The position numbers were made by a program, and so were the translations under genes. Below are positions 1-9,341 of a stretch of DNA of 64,000 nucleotides, in pieces. The stretch's first letter is position 1. Every line of letters starts with the position of its first letter. Source of the stretch: Planctomycetota bacterium. Lineage in GTDB: Bacteria; Planctomycetota; Phycisphaerae; UBA1845. The notes under the pieces are model-generated. The model did not search any database and was not told the origin of the DNA. It worked only from the letters and a program-made list of their open reading frames with translations. The DNA lies in the NCBI GenBank assembly GCA_024276605.1, contig JAJRWX010000009.1, positions 62,001 through 126,000 on the forward strand. The letters run 5' to 3'.

Positions 1-3000
1 TATGCGCTCTCTCTTTACGACTGTCAGCACCAGTACCTGGAATCAACTTCGCAAACAGGAAATACTGACCATCTGACAGTCCGGAAACATTCCAATCGAC
101 ATCAAAATCATTGGCACCGGGCGTAATCGTCGTAAATTGTCCTATGAAATTACTCCCGATGGTTACATCTACTTTATCGTTCGTATAGTACAACTGAACT
201 GTAGTACCACCAAAAGAATCCGCAACCCTAACTTTAATTGTGTAAACGGATGCACTATCCGTATCGCCGCCGGGTGGTTGGATAAATCGTAAGCTAGGTA
301 TGCTTGTAGGTACCAAGTTAAAGATAGCCGACACGGAACCGTTCCCATCTTCTTTGATATCCGTTACCGACAATCCAATACAGGTGTTGAAAGTGTACCA
401 CTTACTGCCCGGATTCGTTTCACAAGTAAATGTTGTATTGTTGGTAGACCCGGGGAATGGATCACCAGCGTCACCAAACGGCACTATGCCATCTTCTAAC
501 TGTCGTAATCCGTCGGCTTGGACATTCAGATATTGGAACCGTGTTGCATTCTGTTGACCTGAAGGTAGCGCCTCCGGGTTTCCGCCTACATCCGTGTGTT
601 GGATGAGCATGCCCGTACCTGGCATGTTCATATTAATACCGTTGCCTGCTGACCAGAAATAATATCGCTCACCAAGAACATCTTCATTCTCCAGGAAAAA
701 GTGACTTTCATCACGAACAAATTCAGAAGGTGGAAGAGTTAATCGCGTATCCACGCCGGGCGTCAGAACCGTGGTTAAATCTATAGGTTCAATCCATTGA
801 CTACAACGACTCGCTTTAAGTATGGGTGATGGATGAACCAAACCACCACCAACGTTGACGGCACCAGAACCCGCCATGATATCCCATGCACCAACTGGCG
901 TATTGATCTTAGCGCCAAATGCAGATGGTAGGAACACTTCATAGTCATACAGGTCTGGGTATCTCTCCCAGGAATGCAGATATTCATGAGCTGTAAAAGT
1001 AACGTTCAAATCATTTGCTGCGCCACCAGGGGGTAGTTGTTGTACGAGATCGTGAAAAACCAAATTCCAATTCAATTTATTAGAGAGTTTGGTACCAGGA
1101 TTACTCGCATCATCATCATGTATGGGATAGAACCATGGGGCAAGCAAAAAATCAGGAGATGGTCCATGTGAGCCGTTTGGCAATAAGACAATGCCGGAAA
1201 CCGCCCCATCGGGCGACAGCGAAGAGACACTGAACTGTGCAGGTGGGATCACCGGGGGTACTGTACCCGCACATCTAGCCGCACCTAACGCATTACTATC
1301 ACGGTATTCATCAAAGTCGATGATGCTATCAAGCGCCTCTACGCAATCCTCAATCAGTCGTTGACGATTCCACGGATACGCTGTTTGGGTACCGGGAATT
1401 CGGGGCAATTGAGGATCAGCATCGTTTAGATAGTTCTCGGAGCCAACAGGTCGCACCTCTCCCTGGTCGATGAGTCCATCCAGGTTGTAATCGCGGAAAC
1501 CCAAAGCTTCGCCATTGAGGCCGGCATAAGGATGCGTTGTACCTGGTCTGAGATAGAGCTTCTGAGCTTGGCTATCCCAGGCTTCCCCATCGTTAAAGGG
1601 CGGTTCCCATCGCCATGTTAAAATTTCCATAGAAAGAACATTGCCCGCATCAGTATTCAAATTGCCATGAACCTTGACAGCATAAGGCCCTGATGCACCT
1701 ATTGCCCCATCTCCACCGTCTAGCACAGGCGCAATATCCTGCCCCCAAATCTCAGTACCGATTGGAGAGGTCACCTCACCCAAGCGTTGATCGCCACCCT
1801 GGTGATATTTGGAGGATGGAAGATCATCGTGCTCCACATAACCGTCGAAAAGTACTAGTGGAGCATTCGGCACAGCAACAGTAATATTTAATTCCTCTGG
1901 GAGAACCCTGGAAAGAACAGTTTCCCCACCGACAGTCCCCCTGCCATTACCGAATAACCCACCTCGGTTGGGCGTGAATCCGCGTCGTCTAGTATCATCA
2001 ATTGGCACCATGCCGGGAATACCATCACTCGTCCCCGGTGTACCACTATCCGAGGGAAAAACAGTATGTGACGGGTTCCACACCGGCACGCATTCATCAG
2101 GTGTGCAATTCGGTGTACATCCAGGTAAACAATCACCACGAATGGAACTGGGATAACGATCTTTCCAGGCTTGTTTGTACCAGCTCGGTCTCGGAGTTTT
2201 TTCGATAACAGGTATAGGTCCAACTCCCATCTTGGTTGTCGTACCTGAATCCGTCCAGCTGTCCGGAGAGGTATACGAAAGATGCTCACCCGCTGCACAC
2301 ATGCCTGTTTCTTGAATACTCATGTTACAACTTTGTCCACTGGGACAATCAGCAGATGTTTCACACAAGAAACTGCTGGCACTGCATGTCCCAAGCGAGA
2401 GACAAGGCATTCCATTGTTACACACGCAACTGCTTGCATTGCCTGACGGGTCGTGTTTACCCCAAATTGTTCGGCTGATCGATTGATTGATCACCTTAGC
2501 AGCATCGCCAGGGTAATTGTTCGTAATATATTCGCGACCGAATGTCGTATCGATATCCAGCTTCACGCCTGTGCCAAGACTAATAAAAGATTCAAACGGC
2601 TCGACAACATCCGGCGCACTATCGCCGTTACTATCATCAAATTCACATCGAGTCGCTGAAGTTAGCGTACGCCCTGCGCACTGAGATCGAGAGCTACAAG
2701 CTGTTATGGACCCATCCGTAGGAGGAGTCTCGTCCGTACACTCATTCCCGGAAGTTAGTGCAGTAATCCAACTATCTGTCACAAACTCACATTCATCGGG
2801 CACACCATTGGGATTTGGTGCACATGGGGTACCATTAAATGGCAGCACATCAGGGCTAAGCAGGCTTCTAGTGCCCAAGATTGGGTCAACAACACTACCA
2901 CAGGGATTACTAGGGTCATCCAACCATCCCGTAGCCACACACTCCGGTGATTCGATACAAACCCCCCCTGGATTCTCAATACTCGGCACATCGCAAGGGT

Positions 3001-3898
3001 CAGGGATTCCGTTACCGTTACAGTCATTTACCGTCACTTGCTGATTGCCTATTGTTACCGATTGCGTCGTCGGTGGGCATGCAACAATTGTTGTATTACC
3101 ACTAGGATTATCCCGCTCTATGATGCCGCCACAACTCAATAATCCTGGCCCATCGGGACAGCAATCGAGATTTCCGTCGTTATCCGAATCTGGGAGGAAA
3201 ACGCAACCAACTTCATTATTGGGTTGACCGTTGTCGTCTAAATCAACCCAAGGACCAAGATTGTCTGGAATACTATCATCGTCGTGATCCATCACATTGT
3301 TGATTTCGTCCAACCCATCCCAACGACTGTCGTCGTCAATGTCGAGAAAACGCTGACCGGGCATCCACACGGGGCTACCTGCGTTTCGCCCTTTGTCGCG
3401 TCCACCAGGACCGGGAATAAAAGGACCGTTATCACCTCCACGTGGATCGCCATCTGTATCAATGATAATCATGGCTGTACTACTATTGAACCGTTCCGAT
3501 TTACCATAAGTGAACAGAGTTGAACCAAACGAAACAAAATCGGCGGGTAAACTCGCCTGCGGTTGAATGGCCCAGGGAAGACTGATCCAGTCGGTCGTAA
3601 GACCCGCAATCGTAACATCACCATAGCTAATCTCTTCCCAATATTCAGCGAAGGAATCGAGCGAGTCGCCAGCTACTTTTTCAAAATATGCATTGTCGAT
3701 AGTTGCGCGATCAACAAGACCACCTGGCGGTAGACCACCAGTGGCAGAGAACTGCTTGGGCGAATTGGCGAGCATGACGATGAACTTGCGTTCACCGGCT
3801 TGGGCGTCACGTACACACGCTGACCAAACGATCACTGTCGCGATCATCGCGGTTAATATCCGCCTCCACGATTGCCTTGACTTTGAATCGGTAAACAT
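1..3898 (-). CDS. Secreted M6-like (immune inhibitor A-type) metalloprotease, C-terminus beyond left edge
   Basis: Reading the complement from the ATG at 3898 gives one open frame of about 1299 codons to base 1 with no stop, so the C-terminus lies outside the window. The N-terminus has an arginine-containing n-region, a hydrophobic stretch and a likely cleavage near ACVRDAQA, so the product is exported. After it comes a region of the M6 type (phrases like DSLDSFAEYWEEISYGDV). The middle is Asp/Asn-rich and Cys-rich, with thrombospondin-3-like calcium-binding phrases (DDDSRWDGLDE, DSDNDGNLDC). The zinc motif HEYLH (residues 971-975, bases 974-988) is followed by PDLYDY and then AWDIMAGSG, as in M6 peptidases. 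The spacing after HExxH has one extra residue compared with the usual HExxHxxGxPDxYD. It is probably a surface or extracellular protease. Family assignment is good; substrate unknown. Confidence 0.85.
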   Translation of the reverse strand, partial: MFTDSKSRQSWRRILTAMIATVIVWSACVRDAQAGERKFIVMLANSPKQFSATGGLPPGGLVDRATIDNAYFEKVAGDSLDSFAEYWEEISYGDVTIAGLTTDWISLPWAIQPQASLPADFVSFGSTLFTYGKSERFNSSTAMIIIDTDGDPRGGDNGPFIPGPGGRDKGRNAGSPVWMPGQRFLDIDDDSRWDGLDEINNVMDHDDDSIPDNLGPWVDLDDNGQPNNEVGCVFLPDSDNDGNLDCCPDGPGLLSCGGIIERDNPSGNTTIVACPPTTQSVTIGNQQVTVNDCNGNGIPDPCDVPSIENPGGVCIESPECVATGWLDDPSNPCGSVVDPILGTRSLLSPDVLPFNGTPCAPNPNGVPDECEFVTDSWITALTSGNECTDETPPTDGSITACSSRSQCAGRTLTSATRCEFDDSNGDSAPDVVEPFESFISLGTGVKLDIDTTFGREYITNNYPGDAAKVINQSISRTIWGKHDPSGNASSCVCNNGMPCLSLGTCSASSFLCETSADCPSGQSCNMSIQETGMCAAGEHLSYTSPDSWTDSGTTTKMGVGPIPVIEKTPRPSWYKQAWKDRYPSSIRGDCLPGCTPNCTPDECVPVWNPSHTVFPSDSGTPGTSDGIPGMVPIDDTRRRGFTPNRGGLFGNGRGTVGGETVLSRVLPEELNITVAVPNAPLVLFDGYVEHDDLPSSKYHQGGDQRLGEVTSPIGTEIWGQDIAPVLDGGDGAIGASGPYAVKVHGNLNTDAGNVLSMEILTWRWEPPFNDGEAWDSQAQKLYLRPGTTHPYAGLNGEALGFRDYNLDGLIDQGEVRPVGSENYLNDADPQLPRIPGTQTAYPWNRQRLIEDCVEALDSIIDFDEYRDSNALGAARCAGTVPPVIPPAQFSVSSLSPDGAVSGIVLLPNGSHGPSPDFLLAPWFYPIHDDDASNPGTKLSNKLNWNLVFHDLVQQLPPGGAANDLNVTFTAHEYLHSWERYPDLYDYEVFLPSAFGAKINTPVGAWDIMAGSGAVNVGGGLVHPSPILKASRCSQWIEPIDLTTVLTPGVDTRLTLPPSEFVRDESHFFLENEDVLGERYYFWSAGNGINMNMPGTGMLIQHTDVGGNPEALPSGQQNATRFQYLNVQADGLRQLEDGIVPFGDAGDPFPGSTNNTTFTCETNPGSKWYTFNTCIGLSVTDIKEDGNGSVSAIFNLVPTSIPSLRFIQPPGGDTDSASVYTIKVRVADSFGGTTVQLYYTNDKVDVTIGSNFIGQFTTITPGANDFDVDWNVSGLSDGQYFLFAKLIPGTGADSRKERAH

Positions 3899-4441
3899 AA
3901 TTACTGCCACTCCCTTTTCGCCCAAGTGCCACATATAGCACCTTGAAACCAACGACCGGCATATGGCCTAATCGCTAAACCACTCTGCTGTCGCGGCTGA
4001 AAACATATCCCCCTTCTCACCCGCGATGAAAACCAAACATTCCTTTGGCGATGCCCTCACCTATCACGACATGCCGATTGTCCCATATTGGGCCAAATAT
4101 CCATACCGCAATAGACGAGTGTTTGTGCGCATGACCATCGGGGCTTGCCCCTAGATCGACACCCCGCGCATCACTCCTGCAAAGCACCGCATGCAATCGT
4201 ATCGCTGGCATTAAGTGTCTGTCAACTAAAACCAGGGATACAGCGGCGCCAGCGGTTATGAGTCGCTAGATTATCGGGGTAGATGTCAATTTTCCAGGAA
4301 AAATCTTCACCCCGTTCGCACTCCGGTAGCCAATCGCACCGACTTGTAAACCACGCCCCCTACTACACGGGATAAGATGCTGATATTTGCTGATGTAGTT
4401 GCAGTGCCATTTCCTTGACCCGATCACGCTGACGGAATGAT
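3899..4441. other. Intergenic, 543 bp, no gene recognised
   Basis: This gap lies between the lipoprotein stop and the start of the M6-like protease, both on the minus strand. Only short open frames (about 60 codons) occur, without ribosome sites or recognisable protein character. The promoter of the protease gene should be here, but I could not pick a convincing one. No tRNA-like or strong terminator structure was seen. Confidence 0.5.
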
Positions 4442-5704
4442 CTAAGGTGAACATGTTTTAGCAATGGTCACGGCACCAACGGCGTAATCGTATTGTATGG
4501 GATTCACGCCATCATCGATCGCCGCCCCAATATTGGTGATGCCCTCAGGCAAATTCGTGGGTAGCGCAACGCCGGCGGTAGGTATATTCGTATGACTGAT
4601 CTGGTCCAAAATCGTCGTAAAGCCATTGGAACCTACCCGATCGTCATCGTGAAATATCGTAATGAGCGCAGTCACACCGGGTTGCGGAACGGTAGCATCA
4701 AATCTAATCGTAAAGGGAGTGACCACTCCGTTGACTACCTCAAGGCAGACCGCCGATGCCCCCGGCGCAGTGAATGAAACACTCGGTGGTGCGGCACTAC
4801 CCGCATCGATAACAAGAACGATGGGCCCGGCTATGTTCGTTACAATAAGATCAGCGTTTCCACGATCTACCGTTGTGGCAATAGAACTTCCACTGTCCGT
4901 AGCTGAGATGCCGAGTTGATAACAACCGGCATTTAGATCAGCCGTTGCGAGTGTAACCGAACCGACATTTCCCGAACCGGGTGAGCCAACCTGTGTACCC
5001 AACTCATCCACAGCAACACTGGGAAGGTCTACGATACGCTCGCAATCCGTCAGATTGTCAAGATAGAACACACGCCATTGAACATCGTTTTCCGGATCAC
5101 CGGCATCGAACGTAACAAGAACATCATCCCCGCGGTTGACGGTGGCAAAATCTTGATCTACATCTGCTATCGGCAGAACAAACTTCGGTTCAGGCAACCC
5201 CTCCACCAAAATACGTCCCTCGCTGAGTGCATCCAAACTCGTGCTACCATCGGCAGTGACAATGGTAATCCCAACCTGGTATTTACCTGAGCCGGCCTCT
5301 GTCGGTTTGAACTGAAACGCACCTTGACCTGAAACAAGCGTCGCTGCCTCATCTATCGCAACACGATCGCCATCTTCGGATAGATTTGGTGGAACGCCAA
5401 TAACCGGCACATAAAATGTCGCTAACGTCGCATCTGCCGGCATATTCTCAACTTCATAGAGAACTGAGACGAAAGGATCCGTTAAACTGACTTGTGAATC
5501 AGCCGTAAAGTTGATTATTTTGGCGCTAAGCGGACCATCGGTGCCCATGCCGACCCCGTCGCCGGTGCCATCCCCATCGCCGTCACCACTGGTCAAATTG
5601 CCGTCCATCCCAGGACAACCGGCTATGACTATGGCAAAAACAACCAGAACAAACGGTCGCCATATCGACATTGTACGAAGCCAAGCTTGTCGTATCCCAG
5701 CCAT
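4442..5704 (-). CDS. Exported lipoprotein of unknown function
   Basis: This 420-residue protein starts at an ATG preceded by GAGGAG with 5 bases between, which fixes the start. The N-terminus is a type II signal: basic residues, a hydrophobic run (VLVVFAIVIAGC) and a lipobox AGC with Cys about residue 30. A Gly/Asp-rich linker (GDGDGDGTGDG) follows. The rest is rich in beta-prone, Ig-like or cadherin-like phrases such as FTADSQVSLTDPFVSVLYEVENMPAD and repeated GxYQVGI / GCYQLGI segments, suggesting two or more similar beta-sandwich modules. No catalytic motif is visible. It is probably a cell-surface or periplasmic lipoprotein. I do not recognise a family. The neighbouring minus-strand gene is a secreted protease, but the 543 bp gap argues against a tight operon. 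Confidence 0.8.
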   Translation of the reverse strand: MAGIRQAWLRTMSIWRPFVLVVFAIVIAGCPGMDGNLTSGDGDGDGTGDGVGMGTDGPLSAKIINFTADSQVSLTDPFVSVLYEVENMPADATLATFYVPVIGVPPNLSEDGDRVAIDEAATLVSGQGAFQFKPTEAGSGKYQVGITIVTADGSTSLDALSEGRILVEGLPEPKFVLPIADVDQDFATVNRGDDVLVTFDAGDPENDVQWRVFYLDNLTDCERIVDLPSVAVDELGTQVGSPGSGNVGSVTLATADLNAGCYQLGISATDSGSSIATTVDRGNADLIVTNIAGPIVLVIDAGSAAPPSVSFTAPGASAVCLEVVNGVVTPFTIRFDATVPQPGVTALITIFHDDDRVGSNGFTTILDQISHTNIPTAGVALPTNLPEGITNIGAAIDDGVNPIQYDYAVGAVTIAKTCSP

Positions 5705-5909
5705 TCGAACTCCTCACTAGCTCGTCACTCTCCCGTCGCCACCCCAGCGACCTCAAGTACAGGTGAGTTATACGGGTACGCCAAGAGGCCTGTCAACAAA
5801 ACACCCCCCATAAGAGCATGCTTATGCCTATAGTCACATCACAATGGGCTTTAGTTGTAGCCTGAATCCTCGGCCCTAGAATGTGGTCACACAAAAACTG
5901 GATTCCACG

Positions 5910-7295
5910 ATGCCGCAAGACACCAACTCGATGAAGGGACAGACTGACCATATGCGGACTACGGCTTCCTTTGTGGGTTGTGAGGTGTTGGTGGTGGGGC
6001 TGGGCCGATTTCAAGGAGGTGTATCGGTATCACGATGGCTGGCTGACCAGGGTGCGCGAGTCACTGTCACAGATCAAGCCGGTGCCGACACCCTGCAAGC
6101 ATCTCTAGCCAGCCTTGCTGACCTGGACATCAAAATGCAATTGGGCGGACACGACACCAACCTTCTGGCGAATACAGACTTAGCTATCATTAACCCGGCG
6201 GTGAATAAACGCCAATCGCCATTTTTTCAGGAAATCGTCCGTCGGGGCATTCCATGGACCACGGAAATTAATCTCTTTTGTGAGCGATGCCCGGCCACGG
6301 TTATCGGCGTTACCGGGACATTCGGCAAAAGTACAACTTGCGCGATGCTAGCTCACGTGCTTAGCCATGCTCATGCAGCTACTCAGACTCCGTTTACGAA
6401 CGTACATCTCGGCGGCAATATTGGGCGGTCGCTCCTCCCCCAACTTGATAAGATGCAGCCTAGCGATGTGGTGGTGCTTGAGTTATCCAGTGCCCAGCTT
6501 GAAGATATTCCGGCTATCGATTGGAAGCCGGGGTTGGTTATAGTAACCAATATATCTGCGCAGCATATCGATCAACATGGCACGTTCGAGCAATACATCC
6601 TGGCTAAACGCCATATATTGGGTAGTGGGAATATAGCAAAAGGCGTTGTATTAGGGGCGATGCAAGGTGAAGCTGAAAAACTCTTTATGCAACGGCTTTG
6701 TACACCTTATGACCGCGTGATGCACATAACCAATACGGGTGACGCCATCGAGCTGCGTATTCCTGGCGCCCATAATCAGGCCAATGCCAGGCAGGTGTTA
6801 GCCGCTTGTCATCTACTTGGTATAGGAGAATCACCTGTTCGTGGCGGTCTAGCCACGTTTGGGGGACTTCCCCATCGACTTGAATACGTAGGCACCCTCG
6901 ACGGCGTTGACTACTATAATGACTCCAAGTCAACAGCACCGGTTGCAACGATTAGTGCCATCAAATCGTTAAGTCGCCCAATCGTAGCCATTGTCGGTGG
7001 CAAGCGAAATACCCAGCCGTCGGGTGAGTGGGCTGCTGAAATAGCGAACCGGTGTCGCGTCGTGATTTGTATGGGAGAATCCGGTGGTGATTTTGCACAA
7101 GCCATCAAGCAGCCGTCGACGTCGTGTACTGTACATATATGCGACACCATAGCCTCAGCTTTATCGTATGCACGTAAGGTAACCAGGGCTGGCGATGTGG
7201 TTCTTTTTTCTCCTGGCGCAGCTAGCTTCGATCAGTTCAACAATTACGAACATCGAGGCGAGGTTTTCGTGGAAAGCTATCGAGCCATACGATGA
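5910..7295 (+). CDS. murD: UDP-N-acetylmuramoylalanine--D-glutamate ligase (MurD)
   Basis: MurD adds D-glutamate to UDP-MurNAc-L-Ala in the cytoplasm during peptidoglycan synthesis. The N-terminal nucleotide-binding motif VLVVGLGRFQGG, the Mur ligase P-loop GVTGTFGKST, the segment YYNDSKSTAP, the following IVAIVGGKRN and the C-terminal LFSPGAASFDQFNNYEHRGE all match MurD. Length (about 460 residues) is normal. The start is uncertain: GTG 5883 and ATGs at 5910, 5931 and 5952 are in frame, and none has a strong ribosome site. The gene stands alone rather than in a division/cell-wall cluster. It shows that this organism keeps peptidoglycan synthesis. The next gene on the same strand is the exosortase, about 190 bp on. 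Confidence 0.93.
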   Translation: MPQDTNSMKGQTDHMRTTASFVGCEVLVVGLGRFQGGVSVSRWLADQGARVTVTDQAGADTLQASLASLADLDIKMQLGGHDTNLLANTDLAIINPAVNKRQSPFFQEIVRRGIPWTTEINLFCERCPATVIGVTGTFGKSTTCAMLAHVLSHAHAATQTPFTNVHLGGNIGRSLLPQLDKMQPSDVVVLELSSAQLEDIPAIDWKPGLVIVTNISAQHIDQHGTFEQYILAKRHILGSGNIAKGVVLGAMQGEAEKLFMQRLCTPYDRVMHITNTGDAIELRIPGAHNQANARQVLAACHLLGIGESPVRGGLATFGGLPHRLEYVGTLDGVDYYNDSKSTAPVATISAIKSLSRPIVAIVGGKRNTQPSGEWAAEIANRCRVVICMGESGGDFAQAIKQPSTSCTVHICDTIASALSYARKVTRAGDVVLFSPGAASFDQFNNYEHRGEVFVESYRAIR

Positions 7296-7488
7296 TTGTT
7301 GAAGGGATGATGATCACGCTCAGATAGTTTTACTCAATGTCCCCAATCCGAGCGGCGAGCGCCGGCGACCCGTATCTTCAACACGCTATACACCCCACAA
7401 TCTCATAAAACATGCACAACGGGTATACCCAACCGGACAGACATGACGCTCTGACGGCGTGTAATACACTCTACCGGAAATTTTTTCC

Positions 7489-8229
7489 GTGCAACCATGC
7501 GGTTTGTGCGATACAATCCCAAACAAAGGTGTTTATTCGCATTACAACGAATACCCAAAGCCTGGAGTAGAGTCATTGGGAAGCGGAGGAAAACGACATC
7601 GCAAGCGACGACCGCAAGAAAAACGTGGTCACGAGCAAACAAGTGATTCCACAAACGAGGGCTGGAAAGGTGCAACCAGCCAACGTGTTGATCGACACCA
7701 GTTGAGTCGCTGGCAGCGCTGGCGCAGGCGCCGGCACCCGGTGTTTCGTTTTGTGGTAGGGCTTGTCATTTTGCTGGGACTATTTCAAGCACTGATCCAG
7801 TGGTCACCGGTCAAGGATAAGGCTATCCCCACTTATTTGAGATTTTGCGCACGCACGTCCGGCGCGGTGATGAATCTATTCGGCGAACAAGCCGCGATCC
7901 ATGACTCGACTATTTCATCTCGCAGGTTCAGTATCAATATCAAACGCGGGTGTGATGCGATGCAACCGACGACGTTGTTTATTTCCGGGGTATTGGCTTC
8001 GCCCGTGCTATTTTGGTCTAAAATTCCTGGCATTATCATCGGCATCCTGTTTCTAGGTATTATGAACCTAGTTCGGGTGATCAGTCTCTTTTACATCGGA
8101 GTCTTCTGTTCACCTGAGATGTTCGAGTTCATGCATCACGATGTCTGGCAAGCGGCTTTTATTTTCCTGGCGATTATCTCTTGGGGTTTGTGGGCGGTCT
8201 GGGCAGCCCGGCGGACGAGGAACCCATGA
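7489..8229 (+). CDS. xrtH: Exosortase, XrtH-like transpeptidase
   Basis: This is a multi-pass membrane protein of the exosortase/archaeosortase family, which cleaves and processes C-terminal sorting signals of exported proteins. The catalytic Cys lies in IKRGCDAMQP (Cys155 from this start), the conserved Arg in IMNLVRVISLF (Arg196), and a His pair in FMHHDVW (216-217). The pattern SLFYIG...FEFMHHDVWQ and the compact size resemble XrtH. The first 80 residues are Arg/Lys-rich and look non-conserved, so the true start may be later: a TTG at 7579 has GGAG eight bases upstream, whereas the GTG at 7489 has no good site. The stop overlaps the next start as ATGA, so the two are translationally coupled. 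No protein in this window ends in a recognisable CTERM sorting signal. Confidence 0.82.
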   Translation: MQPCGLCDTIPNKGVYSHYNEYPKPGVESLGSGGKRHRKRRPQEKRGHEQTSDSTNEGWKGATSQRVDRHQLSRWQRWRRRRHPVFRFVVGLVILLGLFQALIQWSPVKDKAIPTYLRFCARTSGAVMNLFGEQAAIHDSTISSRRFSINIKRGCDAMQPTTLFISGVLASPVLFWSKIPGIIIGILFLGIMNLVRVISLFYIGVFCSPEMFEFMHHDVWQAAFIFLAIISWGLWAVWAARRTRNP

Positions 8230-8849
8230 GCCGATCAGCTATCGTGGTTGTCGCACGTTTTTGCCTGATCTCCCTGCTTATCTACATCGTGTTATCATTA
8301 CCTTGGCTCGGTGTTCGCTCGGCTTATCGGAGCATGTTCGTAAGCGGTACAACGGCACTTTTTCACAAGTTCGGCTCGAACGGTTATGTGGTGTTCAAGG
8401 CCGTTGAAGATACTGCGGAAGATGTTGAAGTCACTATGCGAAAAGTGCCAGGAACTGAAGGTGGGATAGCCACAATACACTCCGGGCGAGTTGGCTTCAC
8501 CACGACCGCCCTGGCGCTTTCATTGATCGGTGCCACGCCTATCGGGTGGCGTCGTCGGGTCTGGTACCTGCTGGTTGGAATCGTTGCGACACAATTGTTC
8601 GTCGTGGGACGTGTGGGACTTTACCTTGGATATGTATATAGTCAGGATGTGCCGTTTCGCCTGTTTACACCCGGTCCAACCACGGGAAGCATTCTCAAGA
8701 CGGCCTATGAGTTCCTTTTCAACGCGCCTGGTGGCACGGTCATCGCAGCGGTGATCATTTGGGTGACGGTAGCTGTCAGAACACCCGACGTAAAGGATAT
8801 TCTCGGACTATCAAATAAGGGCCATCATTCAGCGACACAGACCCAGTAG
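8226..8849 (+). CDS. Exosortase-companion membrane protein
   Basis: The start is the ATG overlapping the exosortase stop (ATGA), giving 207 residues. It has an N-terminal membrane segment (IVVVARFCLISLLIYIVL), a soluble stretch of about 70 residues (around FKAVEDTAEDVEVTMRKVPG), then two adjoining membrane segments (TTALALSLIGATPIG, and LLVGIVATQLFVVGRVGLYL) and a C-terminal one (VIAAVIIWVTVAV). The arrangement GR-V-GLYL after two membrane helices echoes the exosortase core but without its Cys. It could be a degenerate paralogue or a dedicated partner of the exosortase. The coupling to the exosortase supports a role in the same sorting step. Function is inferred only from context. Confidence 0.7.
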   Translation: MSRSAIVVVARFCLISLLIYIVLSLPWLGVRSAYRSMFVSGTTALFHKFGSNGYVVFKAVEDTAEDVEVTMRKVPGTEGGIATIHSGRVGFTTTALALSLIGATPIGWRRRVWYLLVGIVATQLFVVGRVGLYLGYVYSQDVPFRLFTPGPTTGSILKTAYEFLFNAPGGTVIAAVIIWVTVAVRTPDVKDILGLSNKGHHSATQTQ

Positions 8850-8975
8850 ACTAATGCGACATTTTTTCGAACTGAAAATGCCGATTCCTGATTACTCATC
8901 GCTAGAGGATAGGCGATTTGAAGTTCAAATGTAACAGCCTAAGTCTGGTAACTGCGCAAAAACAGCCGACAATCC

Positions 8976-9004
8976 TAGACAACCGATACAATTTGCCCTA
9001 CAAT
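8976..9004 (+). promoter_or_regulatory. Candidate sigma70-type promoter with long leader
   Basis: TAGACA (8976-8981), a 17-base spacer and TACAAT (8999-9004) form a plausible promoter reading toward the Cys-rich secreted protein. The transcript would have a leader of over 300 bases to the ATG at 9342, including a perfect 8-bp hairpin (9063-9070 with 9079-9086). The -35 match is imperfect, so this is tentative. Confidence 0.35.
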
Positions 9005-9341
9005 GGGCAGTCACGTGTGCTTGTAATAAGTGGGGTGTTTTTGCGGACGCGTGGTGTTTTGACGCAGCTCGGCGTGTAGAGCTGCGACTGATTGTTGGGG
9101 TAGTTTGACCATATGGGGGGAGTAACGCCCGTACTGTGAGTATGACTATACCCTTGATAAGGGATGGGTTGATTGTCGTACTTGGGTGAGGTTCCCATCT
9201 GGGTCGTTGCATAACCGTTTATTGAAGGTCATTGAGGAGCCTTTTCGTATGAGAGGTTCTAAAGCAGTGATGTTTATCAATTTGAGTCATTACGATGAAG
9301 GGGCACGCATAATGGAGTGCCGAACAGAAGGGGAACAGACC

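Noticed and set aside
300-3938. Many plus- and minus-strand short frames across the M6-like gene
   Set aside because: They are shadows of one long minus-strand frame that stays open for about 1299 codons and carries a coherent protein.
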